Made by a program: the position numbers and the translations under genes. From assembly GCA_958295835.1 (NCBI GenBank), contig OY282378.1, positions 3,063,694 to 3,127,693 on the forward strand: DNA of 64,000 bases, read 5' to 3'. This document shows, one piece after another, positions 8,825-17,790 of the stretch (position 1 is its first letter; every line of letters begins with the position of its first letter). The stretch comes from an uncultured Gammaproteobacteria bacterium. GTDB taxonomy: Bacteria; Pseudomonadota; Gammaproteobacteria; HK1. The notes below the pieces were generated by a model, which saw only the letters and a list, made by a program, of their open reading frames with translations, was not told the DNA's origin and did not search any database.

Positions 8825-9089
8825 CGGGGTCTCCCGGGGGTCGGACACGAACGCGGTGCGCGACCCCCGCCGTGTCCTGCGGGCTCGTGTCGCCGGTCAC
8901 GGTGGATGCAGGCCCGCAAGCGTATCACGGCGGCATCGGAACGCGGTTCGCCTCGAATGAACGGCATGGAACAGCTTCACACTCGGGATCGATCCCCTCC
9001 CTTTCGCCGCCCGCCCCTCGCCGCGCGTTCACCTTCGAGCACACCGTGGAAACGGTGTGACCGGCCTCGCCGGAAGAACGTGGGCAGGA

Positions 9090-9980
9090 TCACCGGCGCC
9101 GGGAGTGGCCGCCGCGATCGCGGATCGACTCGGCGATCCGCAGCGTGCGCCGGGCCTTCTCCACGATCGGATAGTCGATGAAGTACCCGTCGACCTGGAT
9201 GGATGCCGATCCGCTCGCCTCCGCTTCCTCGAACGCCGCGACATGACGGCTGGACTTCGCGATCTCTTCGTCGGTCGGCGTGAACACCTCGTTGACCGGA
9301 CCCAACTGCTCGGGGTGGATGCAGAGCTTGCCCTGAAATCCGAGGTCGCGGGCACGCTCGGTGGAGCGCCGGAGCGCTTCGGGCTCGCCCAGGTGAATGA
9401 ACACGGTGTCGACCGGCGGCTCGAGCCCGGCGGCACGGGATTCGACGACGATCGCGGCACGGGCATGGTCGAGCTCGCGCTCCTCGAACGTCCAGCGCAT
9501 CCCCACGTCAAGGGTGTAGTCACCGGCCCCGAACGAGAGCCGCCGCACCCGGGTGCCGGAGCGGGCGACATCCCGCAGCTCCGCAATGCCGCGGCCGGTC
9601 TCGATGATCGGCATGAGGTCGATGCCGCCCGCCGGCAAGCCGCGGGCGCGCTCGAGCGCGGCGATGGTCCAGTCGACGGCCACGAGTTGAGCGGCAGATT
9701 CGACTTTCGGCAGCACGATACCGTCGACGCCGGAGGTGACCACCGCCTGCAGGTCGTCGAAGCAGAACGGCGTATCGAACGCGTTGATCCGGACGTGACC
9801 GAGGGCGCGGCGCGGCGCCTGAAACGCGGCGATCACCTTCTCGCGGGTGGCCGGCTTCTCCGCGACCGCGACCGCATCCTCGAGATCGAGGATCACGACG
9901 TCGGCGTCGAGGGTGAGCGACTTCTCGACGCGTCGGGCGTGGTTGCCCGGCGCGAACAGCAACGATCGGAATACGGGCAT
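9090..9980 (-). CDS. HpcH/HpaI-fold CoA-ester lyase (citrate lyase beta/malyl-CoA lyase-like)
   Basis: 296 residues, opening 'MPVFRSLLFAPGN' followed by 'DADVVILDLEDAV', the signature of the citrate lyase beta-subunit family. 'VRINAFDTPF', 'LPKVESA', 'PIIETGRGI' and 'LCIHPEQLGPVNEVF' are the further conserved blocks; the ExD metal site and the Arg in 'VRIN' are present. Relatives cleave malyl-, methylmalyl- or citramalyl-CoA. No other citrate lyase subunit is nearby, so a stand-alone CoA-ester lyase is more likely. The start at 9980 has GGGGA upstream. Confidence 0.85.
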   Translation of the reverse strand: MPVFRSLLFAPGNHARRVEKSLTLDADVVILDLEDAVAVAEKPATREKVIAAFQAPRRALGHVRINAFDTPFCFDDLQAVVTSGVDGIVLPKVESAAQLVAVDWTIAALERARGLPAGGIDLMPIIETGRGIAELRDVARSGTRVRRLSFGAGDYTLDVGMRWTFEERELDHARAAIVVESRAAGLEPPVDTVFIHLGEPEALRRSTERARDLGFQGKLCIHPEQLGPVNEVFTPTDEEIAKSSRHVAAFEEAEASGSASIQVDGYFIDYPIVEKARRTLRIAESIRDRGGHSRRR

Positions 9981-10021
9981 GGCGATTCCCCGTGTAATGC
10001 GGTGAGGCGTGCCGTCCTGCT

Positions 10022-10753
10022 TCATCTGTAGCGTTCTCCTTCATCGCGGCGATATCCCCTGCCGGCGAGCAGGAAGCCAGCCACGGCGTAGCAGGCAATC
10101 CACAGCCATGACGCCGCCGGCCAGGGCATGTCGACGACCGCCAGCCAGGCCAACTCGGCGATATGCCGCGAAATCAGGCATTGCGAAATCGAATCGAGCA
10201 CATCGGGAAAGAACCGGGGAGAGAGGAACAGCCCCCCGCCGAAGGCGAGGCCGAGGTAAACGATGTTGGCGATCGGCAGAGCCGCGCGTGACGACACCCA
10301 ATACCCGATGGCGATACCGAGCAGGGCCAGAGGCACGCTGCCCGCCAGCAGCACGAGACAAAGACGCAGCCACGCGACGGCGCCCAGAGCGACCGGCATG
10401 AAGATGTGCGCGACGAGGATGACCAGTCCCGCCGCGACCGCCGCGAACAGTACCGCCGGAACGACGGTGCCCGCCAGACGAACGACGATCGACGCGGGCA
10501 GAATTCGCTCGAACGTCGTCCAGGGAGAGACCCGGCTCTCGGCGATACCCACGCCGAACTGGAAGAAGGCGACGCCCATCACCGCGAACACCGTGAAGGA
10601 GGCCATGATGACGTTGGCCTCGATGGTCGTGTCGGCGAGTCCGACGCCGAGGAAGATCAGTATCAGACTCGGCATGGCCAGCGTTCCCGCCACGTAGGCG
10701 GGGGAGCGGAGAAGCGACAGCACTTTCAGCCGGACATGGGCCAGGGCCAGCAT
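10022..10753 (-). CDS. ABC-2 type transporter permease
   Basis: About 243 residues with six hydrophobic segments, beginning 'MLALAHVRLKVLSLLRSP', the usual cytoplasmic lead-in of ABC-2 permeases. A hydrophobic run follows at about 21-45, and later helices include 'LCLVLLAGSVPLALLGIAIG'. The start ATG overlaps the stop of the ATPase gene by one base (TGATG), so the two are translationally coupled and form one exporter. Substrate unknown; drug, lipid or polysaccharide export are family possibilities. The next gene downstream (CoA-ester lyase) begins 41 bases after this stop on the same strand. Confidence 0.88.
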   Translation of the reverse strand: MLALAHVRLKVLSLLRSPAYVAGTLAMPSLILIFLGVGLADTTIEANVIMASFTVFAVMGVAFFQFGVGIAESRVSPWTTFERILPASIVVRLAGTVVPAVLFAAVAAGLVILVAHIFMPVALGAVAWLRLCLVLLAGSVPLALLGIAIGYWVSSRAALPIANIVYLGLAFGGGLFLSPRFFPDVLDSISQCLISRHIAELAWLAVVDMPWPAASWLWIACYAVAGFLLAGRGYRRDEGERYR

Positions 10754-11649
10754 CAAGGCTCTTCCCGCGTCAGGCTGACGAAGGCTTCTTCGAGCCCCGC
10801 CGGCAGGACTTCCAGCTCGCTGAATGCGACCCGTGTCTCGACCAGACGCCGCACCAGCAGGTCCGCATCGGGAGTGTAGAGGGTGACGACGCCTGCCTCG
10901 AACGTACCGCGCGCAACCGGCTCGATCTCCGGAACCGCCCCCGCCTTGAACCGTACGCGCCGCAGCGCAATCCGGCTCGTGATGTCGCGGCGCGTTCCTT
11001 CCGCCACCAACCTGCCGCGATGGATCACCGCGATACGCTCGGCCAGCGCCTCGGCTTCTTCCAGATAGTGCGTCGTCAGCAGGACCGTCCCGCCGTCCGC
11101 ATGGAAGGATCGCATCGTGTCCCAAAGCTGGTGGCGGGCCTCCACGTCGAGTCCGGTCGATGGCTCATCGAGAAAGACGACCTCCGGGTTGCCGAGAAGC
11201 GCGAGCGCGGCGCCGAGCCGGCGTTGCTGCCCGCCGCTCAGGCCCCCCACCTGCCGCGCTGCGAGACTGCCCAGACCGAAGCTCTCGTAGAGTCTCCCTT
11301 CCGGCATCGGATTGGGGTAGTGTGCCGCGACGAACGCGACGATTTCCCGGACGGTGAGTCCGGACGGAAAGGCGGAGGCCTGCGGCGTCGCACCGATGCG
11401 CCGGCGGACGTTCTCGTCGAGAGGAGAGCCTCCAAGGAGCAGCGCTTCCCCACGGTCCGGTATCCTCAGCCCCAGCAGCAGGCTGAGCGCCGTGGTCTTG
11501 CCGGCCCCATTGGGTCCGAGGAGGGCCAGGAACGCGCCCCGAGGCAGGACCAGATCGAGCCCCGCCAGGGCCGCCTTGCCGGCAAACGCCTTCGCCACGG
11601 CGCGAAGCTCCGCGGCCGGCTCCGACCCCCGGCTTGGCCCCGGCTTCAT
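10753..11649 (-). CDS. ABC transporter ATP-binding protein (partner of the ABC-2 permease)
   Basis: Nucleotide-binding subunit of 298 residues from ATG 11649. Walker A 'GPNGAGKTTA', Q-loop 'ATPQASAF', signature 'LSGGQQRRLGAAL', Walker B 'VVFLDEPSTGLD' and switch 'LLTTHYLEEAE' are all intact. The ~90-residue C-terminal extension after 'EGTRRDI' is typical of DrrA/CcmA-like exporter ATPases. Longer in-frame starts exist but add low-complexity sequence. It is the first gene of a two-gene operon with the permease. Confidence 0.93.
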   Translation of the reverse strand: MKPGPSRGSEPAAELRAVAKAFAGKAALAGLDLVLPRGAFLALLGPNGAGKTTALSLLLGLRIPDRGEALLLGGSPLDENVRRRIGATPQASAFPSGLTVREIVAFVAAHYPNPMPEGRLYESFGLGSLAARQVGGLSGGQQRRLGAALALLGNPEVVFLDEPSTGLDVEARHQLWDTMRSFHADGGTVLLTTHYLEEAEALAERIAVIHRGRLVAEGTRRDITSRIALRRVRFKAGAVPEIEPVARGTFEAGVVTLYTPDADLLVRRLVETRVAFSELEVLPAGLEEAFVSLTREEP

Positions 11650-12015
11650 GGCAATGCAGGTCCGCTCGAGCGTCACGGCGCTGCGAGAGCGCGAGCACGC
11701 ACCGGAGCACCCGGATTCGGACGATGCGCTGCACTCCCACGACACCGATGCCCTCGGCGGCACGCGGCGGCCACGGCCACCTTCATCGCCGATGAATGGT
11801 GGAAGCGGCAACTTGCGCAATTCGGCTGCGCGCGATAGCCAGCCCCTGGAGTGAAACTTATCATGTCACCGTCCGCGAGCCTGGTGAGCCGAATGGGCCG
11901 GGAGCGCGAGTCCCGCGTCCGTCGTGGGCCGCGCCGACCCGGAATCGAGCCACGTCCGCCGTCGCCGGCTCACAGGGTGCGGTGCGAACGATGACCCTGC
12001 ATGGAGAACCGCCAA
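11650..12015. other. Divergent intergenic region
   Basis: About 365 bases between the ABC ATPase (leftward) and the D-aminoacylase (rightward). It should hold the promoters for both. Nothing stronger than short AT-richer patches around 11850-11870 and the palindrome TTGCGCAA near 11814 was seen, and no gene is supported. Confidence 0.4.
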
Positions 12016-13479
12016 ATGTCCACCGTTCCGACCACTTGCGATCTGCTGATCCATTCCGGCGACGTCATCGACGGCACGGGCGTGGCCCGGGCCCATCTGG
12101 ACGTCGCCGTCACCGGCGACCGCATCGTTGCGGTCGGTGATCACCTCGACTTGCGCATCGATGCGACCAGCAAGATCGACGCCTCGGGGCTCATCGTGGC
12201 GCCGGGGTTCATCGACGCGCACACCCACGACGACCGCGCGGTGCTCTCCGGGCCGGACATGACGCCGAAGGTCAGCCAGGGGGTGACGTCGGTGGTGACC
12301 GGCAACTGCGGGGCCAGCCTCGCTCCGTTCGCGGGCCGCGAGCCGCCGCCGCCGATGAATCTGCTCGGCGATGCGTCCTGGTACCGGTTCCCGACCATGC
12401 GCGAGTACATGGAGGCCGTGGAGGCGTCGCCTCCGGCCCTCAATCTCGCGCCGCTGGTCGGCCATACCGCGTTGCGGGCCGCGACGATGGACGACGTCTA
12501 CCGCGCCGCCACCGCGGCCGAGATCGCGCGCATGGAGACGCTGCTCGACGAGGCGCTGGAGGCGGGCTGCATCGGCATGAGCACCGGCCTTGCCTACCCG
12601 CCCGCGGTCGAAGCACCGACCGACGAGGTCGTGACCCTGGCGAGCAGGCTGGGTGCGCGCGGCGGCATTTACGCGACCCACATGCGCGACGAGGGAACGG
12701 GGATCCTCGATTCGGTACGCGAGACGCTCGAGATCGGTGAGCGGGCCGGCGTTCCCGTGGTCATCTCGCACCACAAGTGCAGCGGCCGGGAGAGCTGGGG
12801 GCTGAGTCGGGAAACGCTCGCCACGATCGCTCATGCGCGTGCGAAGCAGAGCGTCAACCTCGACGTCTATCCCTACGTCGCAAGCTCCACCGTCCTGCTC
12901 GTGGACTGGATCGCGGGAGCCGAACGCGTGCTCGTGACCTGGTCGGCGTCGCACCCGGAGCTGAATGGGCGCGACTTCGAGGGCATCCGTGCCGAGTGGG
13001 GCTGCAGCGTCGAGGAAGCGGTCGAGCGGCTGAGCCCCGCCGGCGCGATCTACTTCAAGATGGACGAAGAGGATCTGCAGCGCATCCTGCGCTTCCAGGA
13101 CGCGATGATCGGCTCCGACGGCCTCCCGCACGACACCTTTCCCCACCCCCGGCTGTGGGGCACGTTTCCCAGGGTGCTCGGTCACTACTGCCGGGAGCTC
13201 GGCCTGTTCCCCCTCGAAGAGGCCGTCCATCGCATGACGGGTGTGACCGCCCGCGTGTTCGGCCTCACCGGTCGCGGAACGATCCGGACCGGCGGCCTTG
13301 CGGACATCGTGCTCTTCGACCCGGACCGGATCACCGACGAGGCGGATTTCAGCGCGCCCACGCGCCAGGCCCGCGGGATCTACCAGGTCATCGTCAACGG
13401 CAAGCAGGTCTGGCGCGGGGGCGAATGGACCGGCGCCAGGCCCGGGCGAATCCTCCGGCGCGAACAGGCCGAAGATTGA
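12016..13479 (+). CDS. D-aminoacylase (N-acyl-D-amino-acid deacylase)
   Basis: Amidohydrolase that removes acyl groups from N-acyl-D-amino acids. 'DAHTHDD' (metal HxH), 'VVTGNCGASLAP' with the family's metal-binding Cys, 'TGLAYPPA', 'ATHMRDEG', 'VVISHHKCSG', 'IGSDGLPHD' and 'GLADIVLFDPD' occur in the expected order over 487 residues. The ATG at 12016 is preferred because GGAG precedes it by nine bases; an in-frame ATG 15 bases upstream has no such site. The dihydropyrimidinase at 7.4 kb suggests scavenging of modified amino acids in this region, but the two are not in one operon. Confidence 0.92.
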   Translation: MSTVPTTCDLLIHSGDVIDGTGVARAHLDVAVTGDRIVAVGDHLDLRIDATSKIDASGLIVAPGFIDAHTHDDRAVLSGPDMTPKVSQGVTSVVTGNCGASLAPFAGREPPPPMNLLGDASWYRFPTMREYMEAVEASPPALNLAPLVGHTALRAATMDDVYRAATAAEIARMETLLDEALEAGCIGMSTGLAYPPAVEAPTDEVVTLASRLGARGGIYATHMRDEGTGILDSVRETLEIGERAGVPVVISHHKCSGRESWGLSRETLATIAHARAKQSVNLDVYPYVASSTVLLVDWIAGAERVLVTWSASHPELNGRDFEGIRAEWGCSVEEAVERLSPAGAIYFKMDEEDLQRILRFQDAMIGSDGLPHDTFPHPRLWGTFPRVLGHYCRELGLFPLEEAVHRMTGVTARVFGLTGRGTIRTGGLADIVLFDPDRITDEADFSAPTRQARGIYQVIVNGKQVWRGGEWTGARPGRILRREQAED

Positions 13480-13504
13480 GCGCGGCGGAGGTTCGACATT
13501 CGAT

Positions 13505-13533
13505 TTGGTGCGCTGCACAAATCCATCTACAAT
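13505..13533 (+). promoter_or_regulatory. Likely sigma-70 promoter for the thiolase gene
   Basis: TTGGTG (-35) and TACAAT (-10) are separated by exactly 17 bases, in a locally AT-richer stretch just after the D-aminoacylase stop. The thiolase ATG lies about 50 bases downstream behind a strong AGGAGG. Confidence 0.6.
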
Positions 13534-13584
13534 GGATCTTCTTCTCCATCGACGCGGAACGATCCTTTCGCAGGAGGCATCCGG

Positions 13585-14760
13585 ATGAACGATGTCGTGA
13601 TCGCCGCCGCCGCCCGCACCCCCGTCGGGGCGTTCAGCGGTGGCCTGTCTTCAGTACCCGCGCACTATCTCGGCCAGGTCGCGATCGAGGAGGCGATACG
13701 CCGCGCCACGATCGACGCCGAGGAGGTCGACGAAGTCATCATGGGCCAGATCCTCGCCGCCGGCGCAGGACAGAATCCCGCCCGGCAGGCCGCGGTGAAC
13801 GCCGGGATCCCGGTCGAGCGTACCGCGTATGGGGTCAACCAGCTCTGCGGCTCGGGGCTGCGCACCGTGGCGCTGGGCTACCAGGCGATCCGTACCGGCG
13901 ACAGCGACGTGGTGGTGGCGGGCGGACACGAGAGCATGAGCCAGGCGCCGCACTGCATGCACATGCGCAACGGTACGAAGATGGGAGCGGCGGAGCTCGT
14001 CGACACCATGTTGCGCGACGGGCTGTTCGACGCCTTCAACGGCTACCACATGGGGAACACGGCGGAGAACGTCGCCGAGCGCTGGCAGATCACCCGTGAG
14101 CAGCAGGATGCGTTCGCCACCGCCTCCCAGAACAAGGCCGAGAGCGCGCAGAAGGCCGGAAAGTTCACCGAGGAGATCGCGCCGGTCACCATCAGGACCC
14201 GCAAGGGCGAATCCGTCATCGACGCCGACGAGCACCCGAAGCACGGCACCACCGTCGAGACCCTCGCGAGGCTCCGACCCGCGTTCGCGAAGGACGGCAC
14301 GGTGACCGCCGGCAATGCCTCCGGCATCAACGACGGCGCCGCGGTGGTGGTGCTCATGACCCGGGAGAACGCCGGGAAGCGCGGGATCGAGCCGCTGGCC
14401 CGGATCGTCTCCTGGGCGACCGCGGGGGTCGATCCGGCAATCATGGGGACCGGGCCGATCCCGGCCAGCCGCCGCGCGCTGGAGAAGGCGGGGTGGAGCG
14501 CCGGCGACCTCGATCTCGTCGAGGCGAACGAGGCGTTCGCCGCGCAGGCGTGCGCGGTGAACAAGGACCTCGGCTGGGATACCGGCAAGGTCAACGTGAA
14601 CGGCGGCGCGATCGCGCTGGGGCATCCGGTGGGCGCCTCCGGCGCGCGGGTGCTGACCACGCTGCTCTACGAGATGCGCCGTCGCGATGCGAAGAAGGGG
14701 CTCGCCACGCTCTGCATCGGCGGCGGGATGGGCATCGCGATGTGCGTGGAGCGCGACTGA
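13585..14760 (+). CDS. acetyl-CoA acetyltransferase (thiolase)
   Basis: Condenses two acetyl-CoA to acetoacetyl-CoA, or runs the reverse. At 391 residues it is of PhaA/AtoB type. Catalytic Cys in '[14 protein letters not shown]', the His block '[17 protein letters not shown]' and the second Cys in '[12 protein letters not shown]' are present, and '[11 protein letters not shown]' is the usual NEAFA motif. AGGAGG stands eight bases before the ATG. An acetoacetyl-CoA reductase gene follows 154 bases later, so the pair gives 3-hydroxybutyryl-CoA as in PHB synthesis. No phaC synthase is in the window, so a PHB role is an inference. Confidence 0.93.
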   Translation: MNDVVIAAAARTPVGAFSGGLSSVPAHYLGQVAIEEAIRRATIDAEEVDEVIMGQILAAGAGQNPARQAAVNAGIPVERTAYGVNQLCGSGLRTVALGYQAIRTGDSDVVVAGGHESMSQAPHCMHMRNGTKMGAAELVDTMLRDGLFDAFNGYHMGNTAENVAERWQITREQQDAFATASQNKAESAQKAGKFTEEIAPVTIRTRKGESVIDADEHPKHGTTVETLARLRPAFAKDGTVTAGNASGINDGAAVVVLMTRENAGKRGIEPLARIVSWATAGVDPAIMGTGPIPASRRALEKAGWSAGDLDLVEANEAFAAQACAVNKDLGWDTGKVNVNGGAIALGHPVGASGARVLTTLLYEMRRRDAKKGLATLCIGGGMGIAMCVERD

Positions 14761-14914
14761 CCTGCCGGGCGGCTGGCTTGGCCGGTAGCTGCCTGATCGG
14801 TGATCGGCTTGGGGGCTTCGTATCCGCCGCCGCAGGATCAGTCCCGGTTGGCGTGAGTGTCCGGCCGATGCTCGATTTGGCCGGCGTCCGACCTGATTGA
14901 AGGAGGGGGATATC

Positions 14915-15637
14915 GTGGGACACGTAGCGATAGTCACCGGCGGCACCCGCGGCATCGGCGAGGCGATCTCCGTGGCGTTGCGGGATACGGGACACACCGT
15001 CGCCGCGACGTATGCCGGCAACGACGCGGCGGCCAAGCGCTTCGGCGACCGCACCGGGATCCGCACGTACAAGTTCGACGTCGCGGATTTCGAGGCCTGC
15101 CGGGACGCGGCGGACCGGATCGCCAAGGATCTCGGCCCGATCGGGATCCTGGTGAACAACGCCGGAATCACCCGCGACGGGACGATGCACCGCATGTCGT
15201 TCGACCAGTGGAACGCGGTGCTCCAGACCAACCTCTCCTCCTGCTTCAACATGTCACGTTGCGTGATCGACGGGATGCGCGAGCGCGGCTTCGGTCGCAT
15301 CGTGAACATCGGCTCGGTCAACGGACAGGCCGGCCAGTACGGCCAGGTCAACTACGCGGCGGCGAAGTCCGGCATCCACGGCTTCACGAAGGCGCTCGCG
15401 CAGGAGGGCGCGGGCAAGGGAATCACGGTGAACGCGATCGCGCCGGGCTACATCGACACCGACATGGTGCGGGCGGTGCCGGAGAAGGTGCTGGAGAAGA
15501 TCATCTCCACCATCCCGGTCGGGCGGCTCGGGCACGCCAGCGAGATCGCCAAGGGCGTGCTCTTCCTCGTCGACGACGACATGGGCTTCATGACCGGCTC
15601 GACCCTGTCGATCAACGGCGGGCAGCACATGTACTGA
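14915..15637 (+). CDS. phaB: acetoacetyl-CoA reductase (PhaB-like SDR)
   Basis: NADPH-dependent short-chain reductase of 240 residues. 'AIVTGGTRGIGEAIS' is the cofactor loop, 'LVNNAGITRD' the NNAG motif, 'IGSVNGQAGQYGQVNYAAAK' carries the catalytic Ser-Tyr-Lys, and 'APGYIDTDMV' follows. 'NGQ' and 'GQxGQ' around the active site are characteristic of PhaB rather than FabG. GTG at 14915 is chosen because AAGGAGG precedes it and the family begins at this point. It is paired with the thiolase upstream. Confidence 0.9.
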   Translation: MGHVAIVTGGTRGIGEAISVALRDTGHTVAATYAGNDAAAKRFGDRTGIRTYKFDVADFEACRDAADRIAKDLGPIGILVNNAGITRDGTMHRMSFDQWNAVLQTNLSSCFNMSRCVIDGMRERGFGRIVNIGSVNGQAGQYGQVNYAAAKSGIHGFTKALAQEGAGKGITVNAIAPGYIDTDMVRAVPEKVLEKIISTIPVGRLGHASEIAKGVLFLVDDDMGFMTGSTLSINGGQHMY

Positions 15638-15740
15638 GGAAGCGGCGGTTGGCCGGGGTGGAGCCGGAAGGCCGAGGCGCTACTCCACCGAGCCGCGAAC
15701 CGGCCCGCCGGGGCTCGAGAATCGTCACGAGGACAACGCC

Positions 15741-16142
15741 ATGGGCGCCACGCACGTCACCGTCACCATCCGCAACCCGGCCGAGCCGTCGAGAAGCTGG
15801 GACGGCCTGTTCCTGGTGGATACCGGCGCGACGGACTCGCTGGTGCCGCGCTCGTGCATCGAGGCGATCGGGGTCGAGCCCGAGGGCCAGCGGATCTACG
15901 AAACCGCGGACGGCCGCGAGGTCAGGATGGACTTCGCCATCGCCCGCATCGAGTTCATGGGCGACGTGACGGCGGGCCGCATCATTGTCGGCAACGATGG
16001 CGTCGAGCCCCTGCTCGGGGTCACGGCCCTGGAATCGGCCGGCATCGAGGTGGATCCGGTGAACCAGCGGTTGAAGCGCCTGCCGGCGTTGCGGTTGAAG
16101 CGATGCCCGGCACGACTCGCCGGCGCACGCTCCGGACGGTAG
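15741..16142 (+). CDS. Retropepsin-like aspartyl protease, clan AA
   Basis: Small protein of 133 residues with 'LFLVDTGATDSLVPRS' (the DTGA active site) and, near residue 95, 'VEPLLGVTALESAGIEVDP', the conserved C-terminal flap/dimer block of this bacterial family. Members are single-domain and act as dimers; substrates are mostly unknown. The last ~20 residues are basic (KRLPALRLKR). It follows the reductase gene by 103 bases on the same strand, with a GAGG about ten bases before the ATG. Confidence 0.82.
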   Translation: MGATHVTVTIRNPAEPSRSWDGLFLVDTGATDSLVPRSCIEAIGVEPEGQRIYETADGREVRMDFAIARIEFMGDVTAGRIIVGNDGVEPLLGVTALESAGIEVDPVNQRLKRLPALRLKRCPARLAGARSGR

Positions 16143-16282
16143 CGGAAAGTCCGGCTGCCCCCTGCGCGCCTCCCGGACAAGGAAGTAACGCAACGTGTAG
16201 GGCATTCTCGAAGGACTGCGGATCGTCGAGACCTCCGAGGGGGAAATCGAAGCCGGCCGGCGGCGAACCGGTGCGGCCCCGC

Positions 16283-16660
16283 CTACTCGACGAGCGGACG
16301 GTGTCGCGTGCCCTTGCCCGGAGTGAGGAACAGGGTGCGGCCGGGTTCCTGAACCGTGAGCCGGTGCCACGTGCCCTTCGGAACGATGGCAATCTCCCCG
16401 GCCATAATCGGTCTCTCCTCCACGCCCTCGACGATCAGGATATACGCGCCGGAGACCGCGACGATCAGCTCGTCCCCTTCCGGATGCATCTCCCAGTGGC
16501 CGAAGTCGCGGGTGGTCTCGTGGCCGGTGACCAGGCAGCCGTGGTGGAGTTCGGTTCGCTCGCCGATCGTCGCCCAGAACTCGTTGTCGATCGGGATCTG
16601 GCGAACCGTCCAGTCTTCGGTCATCTGCAAGCAGGTAGCACGGGGGTCGACAACGGGCAT
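16283..16660 (-). CDS. Cupin-domain protein
   Basis: 125 residues from ATG 16660. A single cupin barrel: motif 1 around 'FGHWEMHPEGDELI' and motif 2 around 'AGEIAIVPKGTWHRL'. The HxP-E-G-D-E pattern and the late Trp-His are as in small metal-binding cupins. Function unknown; candidates are a sugar/organic acid-binding or dioxygenase-like protein. It is convergent with the aspartyl protease gene and lies downstream of an SDR gene on the same strand (115 bases). Confidence 0.78.
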   Translation of the reverse strand: MPVVDPRATCLQMTEDWTVRQIPIDNEFWATIGERTELHHGCLVTGHETTRDFGHWEMHPEGDELIVAVSGAYILIVEGVEERPIMAGEIAIVPKGTWHRLTVQEPGRTLFLTPGKGTRHRPLVE

Positions 16661-16775
16661 GGGACTGGCCTCGATCCGGGCGCGCGACAGATCCGGCTTC
16701 GCGCGTCGCATACGGAGATGGGGGTCGTGTTCACTTCCGGCCGATCGATGGCGTCGGCCTGCCGCGCGCAACGGC

Positions 16776-17558
16776 TCAGAAGCTCCCGCCGCGCGCTGCC
16801 TGGCCGCCGTCGACGGTGACGACGATCCCGCTCAGGTAGCTCGCGCGTTCCGAGGCCAGGAACACCACGACGTTCGCGACCTCTTCGACGGACGCGGCTC
16901 GACCGAGCGGAAGCTTCGAGAAGAATTCCTGCCACCGCGAGCCGTCGCCGAGCTCGGACTCCGCCCGCGTGGTGAGCAGCGTGCGAATGCGGTCGGTTGC
17001 GACCGCGCCGGGGTTCACGCCGAGAATGCGCACGCCGTGGTCGATGCTGGTGCTGCCGATGCCGCGGGTGAACGCCATGAGCGACGCGTTGCCGGTGGTG
17101 CCCGCGATGTAGCCCGCGTCGAACTTCTCTCCGGCAAGGCCGATCACGTTGACGATCACGCCGTGGCCGCGCTCGCGCATGAGGCGGTAGAACTGGCGGG
17201 TGGTGTTGATGTAGCCGAAGACCTTCAGATCCCACGCCTCACGCCAGCGCGACTCGTCGACCCGCTCGATGTCGCCGCCCGGGATGGCGCCGGCATTGTT
17301 GACCAGGATGTCGATGTCGCCGCAGCGCTCCGCGAGACTCTCCGCGGCCCCGCGTTTGGAGAGGTCGAGCGGGTGGACCTGCGCATCCACCTGGTGGCTC
17401 GATCGGATCGCCCGGCTCGCCGCCTCCAGCAGGTCGGCGCTTCTGGCCGTGAGATGCAGGTTCGCGCCTTCGGCCGCGAACAGCTCCGCGCAGCCTCGTC
17501 CGATACCCTTCGACGCGCCGGTCACCAGCGCCGTCTTTCCCCTGAGATTCAGATCCAT
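16776..17558 (-). CDS. SDR-family oxidoreductase with non-standard active-site Lys position
   Basis: 260 residues beginning 'MDLNLRGKTALVTG' with GGAGGAG before the ATG. 'GASKGIGRGCAELF' is the cofactor loop, 'ILVNNAGAIPGG' the NNAG motif, 'NPGAVATDRI' the later conserved block and 'YLSGIVVTVDGGQ' the C-terminal block. Where classical SDRs have YxxxK, this reads 'YIAGTTGNASL', so the Tyr is there but no Lys at +4. A subset of SDRs has this 'YxAGxxGN' form, so it is probably a family trait rather than damage. Upstream lies a dense block of palindromic elements. Confidence 0.82.
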   Translation of the reverse strand: MDLNLRGKTALVTGASKGIGRGCAELFAAEGANLHLTARSADLLEAASRAIRSSHQVDAQVHPLDLSKRGAAESLAERCGDIDILVNNAGAIPGGDIERVDESRWREAWDLKVFGYINTTRQFYRLMRERGHGVIVNVIGLAGEKFDAGYIAGTTGNASLMAFTRGIGSTSIDHGVRILGVNPGAVATDRIRTLLTTRAESELGDGSRWQEFFSKLPLGRAASVEEVANVVVFLASERASYLSGIVVTVDGGQAARGGSF

Positions 17559-17620
17559 CGGGCTCCTCCATCGGAATGGATGTACCGAACGGTACAACCG
17601 AATCGCGCATGATTGCGAGC

Positions 17621-17790
17621 GGCGACCGCTGGCGCGGTCGCTTGGCGATTCCGCTGCGCGGAATCGCGGGTGCCCCCTGCCAACGCTGTGCACGGGCGGG
17701 GGGCGACCGCCGGCGCGGTCGCTTGGCGATTCCGCTATGCGGAATCGCGGGCACCGAGGGCGGGCGGAGAACAGGTTTGTTCCATACGAG
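17621..17790 (+). repeat. Palindromic element cluster A-A-B
   Basis: Two copies of element A (17621-17670 and 17702-17751) followed by element B (about 17757-17790). A carries two adjacent palindromes: 'GCGACCGC' / 'GCGGTCGC', then 'GCGATTCCGC' / 'GCGGAATCGC'. B is the palindrome 'GAACAGGTTTGTTC' followed by CATACGAG and preceded by a run like GGGCGGG. The same A-A-B order occurs inside prpE. The cluster lies between the SDR start and the truncated DUF4143 gene. Confidence 0.85.

Noticed and set aside
11866..13518. A 550-codon open frame antisense to the D-aminoacylase
   Set aside because: The sense strand has all family motifs; the antisense product is compositionally biased.
13585..15637. 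A full PHB biosynthesis operon
   Set aside because: Thiolase and reductase are present, but no phaC, phasin or phaR gene was found next to them, so only the two enzymes are claimed.
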